Origin: Chloracidobacterium sp.
Lineage (GTDB): Bacteria > Acidobacteriota > Blastocatellia > Pyrinomonadales > Pyrinomonadaceae
DNA: 64,000 nt
NCBI GenBank assembly: GCA_016711345.1
Contig: JADJTD010000001.1
Location: forward strand, 806,001 to 870,000
Direction of reading: 5' to 3'
Shown here: piece by piece, positions 63,372-64,000 of the stretch
How the letters are laid out: the number at the start of each line of letters is the position of its first letter
How positions within the stretch are numbered: the first letter of the stretch is position 1
Program-made: the position numbers and the translations under genes
The notes under the pieces: generated by a model
Database searches by the model: none
The model's input: the letters and a program-made list of their open reading frames with translations, nothing else
What the model was told of the DNA's origin: nothing

Positions 63372-64000
63372 TTATCGACAAAAGAAAAGAGCCACCGACG
63401 TATCTTCCTGTCCACCCCAGGACGACACTAAGCGGCTCCCCGCATAAATCTCAAATCTTGAAGTATCTAGGAATCGGAGGGTATCCCCAAAATTCAATTC
63501 TGTCCGTAATTTACTTTTTGTAGTCGAATCTACTGACGTGTAATGGAGAAATTCTCCGTCAAAATTAGAATCGCCCACAAAACGGTGAATCCCCTCATAT
63601 TCACTATAAATAATGTTTGAATCGTGGCGGCTATAGAATCTGGCGGCAAATTCCGCATCAATCGAGACCAGCCGATCATAAGAAAGCTTTGAGTGTTCTT
63701 GAGCCGCAATACAGTCCAGCGAACACGGGGCAAAACTCAGCAGACTGTACCCGAAGTATTGTGCGGCGATATTGTTCCAGCTTGGGTGCGGCGGGGGCGA
63801 TGTCGTTCGCCACGCAGTCTGGGGAACGGGATCATTTTGCACCTCTCTCATTAGTTCCGAATACTCGGAGTATGCAGTTCGACAACAAGACGGAACCCCC
63901 AAAACCTCTCCAAAAACTTCGCTGTCACCTCTAGATTCTGCATCCATCACCGAGACCATGTCAGTGTCAGGCCCCGCAATATATAGAAATAGATCGCCTT
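63372..64000 (-). CDS. Cys-Cys-motif protein, DUF483-like paralogue, 5' end beyond window
   Basis: The frame stays open to the right edge (…GDLFLYIAGPDTDMVSVMDA), and the codons before the internal ATG at 63959 align with the same region of the complete paralogue, so the real start is outside. Conserved blocks are VLGVPSCCRTAYSEYSEL and FAPCSLDCIAAQEHSKLSYD, matching the P-x-C-C and P-C-x-x-x-C pair of 62440-63366. The end FLDTSRFEIYAGSRLVSSWG, then ALFFCR, lacks the paralogue's last strands. It stops 5 bp before the next ATG. Tandem paralogues with intact Cys motifs imply both are used. Confidence 0.6.
   Translation of the reverse strand, partial: GDLFLYIAGPDTDMVSVMDAESRGDSEVFGEVLGVPSCCRTAYSEYSELMREVQNDPVPQTAWRTTSPPPHPSWNNIAAQYFGYSLLSFAPCSLDCIAAQEHSKLSYDRLVSIDAEFAARFYSRHDSNIIYSEYEGIHRFVGDSNFDGEFLHYTSVDSTTKSKLRTELNFGDTLRFLDTSRFEIYAGSRLVSSWGGQEDTSVALFFCR

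Overview
The window reads as chromosomal DNA of a free-living Gram-negative bacterium. Its mix of protein families fits Acidobacteriota, perhaps Blastocatellia: a TPR-CHAT protease next to a sigma-like and zinc-finger pair, a giant RHS protein, CFI-box and CehA/McBA-type proteins, and many secreted proteins of unknown function. No marker gene fixes the taxonomy, so this is inference. Coding is dense, but there are clear scars: gene fragments, frameshifts, a tRNA 3'-end remnant and a gene-fragment duplication.

Layout. (1) 1-15.8 kb, minus strand: the N-terminal 1914 residues of a giant secreted FG-GAP/RHS protein that continues past the left edge, a membrane metallophosphoesterase, a PHP-type (CehA/McbA) metallohydrolase, then a run of small and mid-sized secreted or membrane proteins of unknown function. 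(2) 16.1-23.6 kb, plus strand: a tight operon of a degenerate sigma-factor-like protein with short internal repeats, a single-pass zinc-finger (anti-sigma-like) protein, a secreted TPR-CHAT caspase-like protease and a secreted protein. That last protein shares domains with two proteins of region 1. A strong hairpin closes the operon. (3) 23.8-25.3 kb: an XRE-type double-HTH protein and broken remnants of a mobile-element type. (4) 25.3-49.8 kb: two pairs of giant genes (about 1500-2040 codons each) facing each other. Between them lie an M23 endopeptidase, an L,D-transpeptidase-like protein, a small lipoprotein, a broken BPSL0067-family (NlpC/P60-like) gene and a 277-bp near-exact copy of part of the gene at 10-12 kb. 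(5) 50-53.4 kb: a junction zone with a cohesin C-terminus remnant, a tRNA 3'-end remnant, a broken comM, a 21-bp tandem repeat, a GYF/CFI-box protein and two frameshifted small zinc-motif genes. (6) 53.4-64 kb, minus strand: a tightly packed operon running in from beyond the right edge. It encodes two paralogous Cys-Cys-motif proteins, an HExxH protein resembling the 2-oxoglutarate-dependent peptide beta-hydroxylases of RiPP pathways, GT8, an O-carbamoyltransferase with an extra C-terminal region, GT2, a CgeB-like glycosyltransferase, a GNAT acetyltransferase, a WbqC-like protein and an NDP-sugar epimerase.

How the parts may work together. Region 6 looks like a pathway making a hydroxylated, glycosylated and carbamoylated product, possibly a peptide, with any precursor outside the window. 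Region 4 looks like an uncharacterised giant-protein export or assembly locus with its own cell-wall enzymes. Region 2 could be a stress circuit in which a periplasmic CHAT protease cleaves the anti-sigma-like membrane protein. These functional readings are inference from domains and gene order.
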